Positions 5,078 through 5,330 of a stretch of 5,330 nt of DNA are shown here, piece by piece; the stretch's first letter is position 1, and every line of letters starts with the position of its first letter. The DNA lies in contig CALBST010000389.1 in assembly GCA_937967425.1 (NCBI GenBank), positions 1 through 5,330 on the forward strand, in the 5' to 3' direction. The notes under the pieces were generated by a model, which was given only the letters and a program-made list of their open reading frames with translations, had not been told where the DNA came from and searched no databases. Made by a program: the position numbers and the translations under genes. Source of the stretch: an uncultured Caulobacteraceae bacterium (lineage in GTDB: Bacteria > Pseudomonadota > Alphaproteobacteria > Caulobacterales > TH1-2).

Positions 5078-5330
5078 TCAAGTACGACCTCCGGTGCGAT
5101 AACGGCGACGAGTTCGAAGCCTGGTTCGGCTCGATCGCCGACTACGACAAGCAGGCGGAAGCGGGCCAGGTCGAGTGCCCCTATTGCGGCTCTAAGCACG
5201 TCAGCAAAGCGCCAATGGCGCCCTCAGTCCAGACGGCGCGCAAGAAGGCCGAGCGCAGCGAACGCGCGGTCGCCATGGCGATGGCGGCGAAGGTGCGCGA
5301 GCACATCAAGGACAATTTCGACTATGTCGG
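5074..5330 (+). CDS. DUF1178 family protein, 3'-truncated by the window
   Basis: The reading frame opens at an ATG that overlaps the hydrolase stop (ATGA) and stays open for 85 codons to the window edge. The family is usually about 140-160 residues, so roughly half is visible. The N-terminus MIKYDLRCDNGDEFEAWF and the segment ECPYCGSKHVSKAPMAP are hallmarks of DUF1178, a proteobacterial family of unknown function. C8 and the C35-P-Y-C38 pair suggest a small zinc ribbon. The family's usual histidine in CDxGHxFE is aspartate here (D12), leaving three obvious ligands in the visible part. After residue 50 the sequence is charged and helical (QTARKKAERSERAV), then KVREHIKDNFDYV. It is the last visible member of the comF-grxC-amidase run. 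The ribosome site is poor, so coupled translation is likely. Confidence 0.88.
   Translation, partial: MIKYDLRCDNGDEFEAWFGSIADYDKQAEAGQVECPYCGSKHVSKAPMAPSVQTARKKAERSERAVAMAMAAKVREHIKDNFDYV

Noticed and set aside
1..5330. Mobile element, CRISPR, phage or defence system
   Set aside because: No transposase or integrase, no regularly spaced repeats, no inverted-repeat ends and no tRNA gene were seen; all nine genes match ordinary chromosomal families and look alike in base composition.

Overview
The window is a dense, GC-rich stretch of chromosome that looks alphaproteobacterial. It holds nine protein genes, the last cut by the right edge, with almost no intergenic DNA. The organism call rests on gene content: a Coq7-type ubiquinone hydroxylase, a mitochondrial-NDUFAF5-like methyltransferase-fold protein next to comF, and the set comF, grxC, nitrilase-family hydrolase and DUF1178. 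I associate this combination with Alphaproteobacteria. The Caulobacterales/Hyphomonadaceae side is my best guess, from memory of similar proteins and not from any search.

Layout. Bases 40-2342 (+ strand) carry four genes: a YqaA/DedA-like membrane protein, dsbB, coq7 and a GNAT acetyltransferase. The last three are joined by ATGA start/stop overlaps. Bases 2339-3217 (- strand) carry one gene, an NDUFAF5-like protein. Its stop overlaps the acetyltransferase stop (CTAA, 2339-2342) and its start overlaps the comF start (CATG, 3215-3218). Bases 3216-5330 (+ strand) carry comF, grxC, a Nit-type carbon-nitrogen hydrolase and the beginning of a DUF1178 protein, again tightly packed and mostly overlapping.

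How the genes fit together. The left half has a redox and quinone theme: Coq7 makes an intermediate of ubiquinone, and DsbB passes electrons from periplasmic disulfide formation to quinone. The minus-strand protein resembles the complex I assembly factor NDUFAF5, and complex I is the main ubiquinone reductase. The right half has a thiol theme: glutaredoxin 3 followed directly by a Nit-like amidase, a family that includes deaminated-glutathione repair enzymes. ComF and DUF1178 are conserved neighbours without a settled role in non-competent bacteria.

I saw no RNA genes, CRISPR arrays, insertion sequences, phage genes or toxin-antitoxin pairs. The window reads as core chromosome, not an accessory island. 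The points worth a second look are family-level oddities: a degenerate SAM-binding loop in the NDUFAF5-like protein, an apparently erased first zinc ribbon in ComF, a missing zinc-type histidine in DUF1178, and the fully interlocked gene boundaries around the inverted gene.
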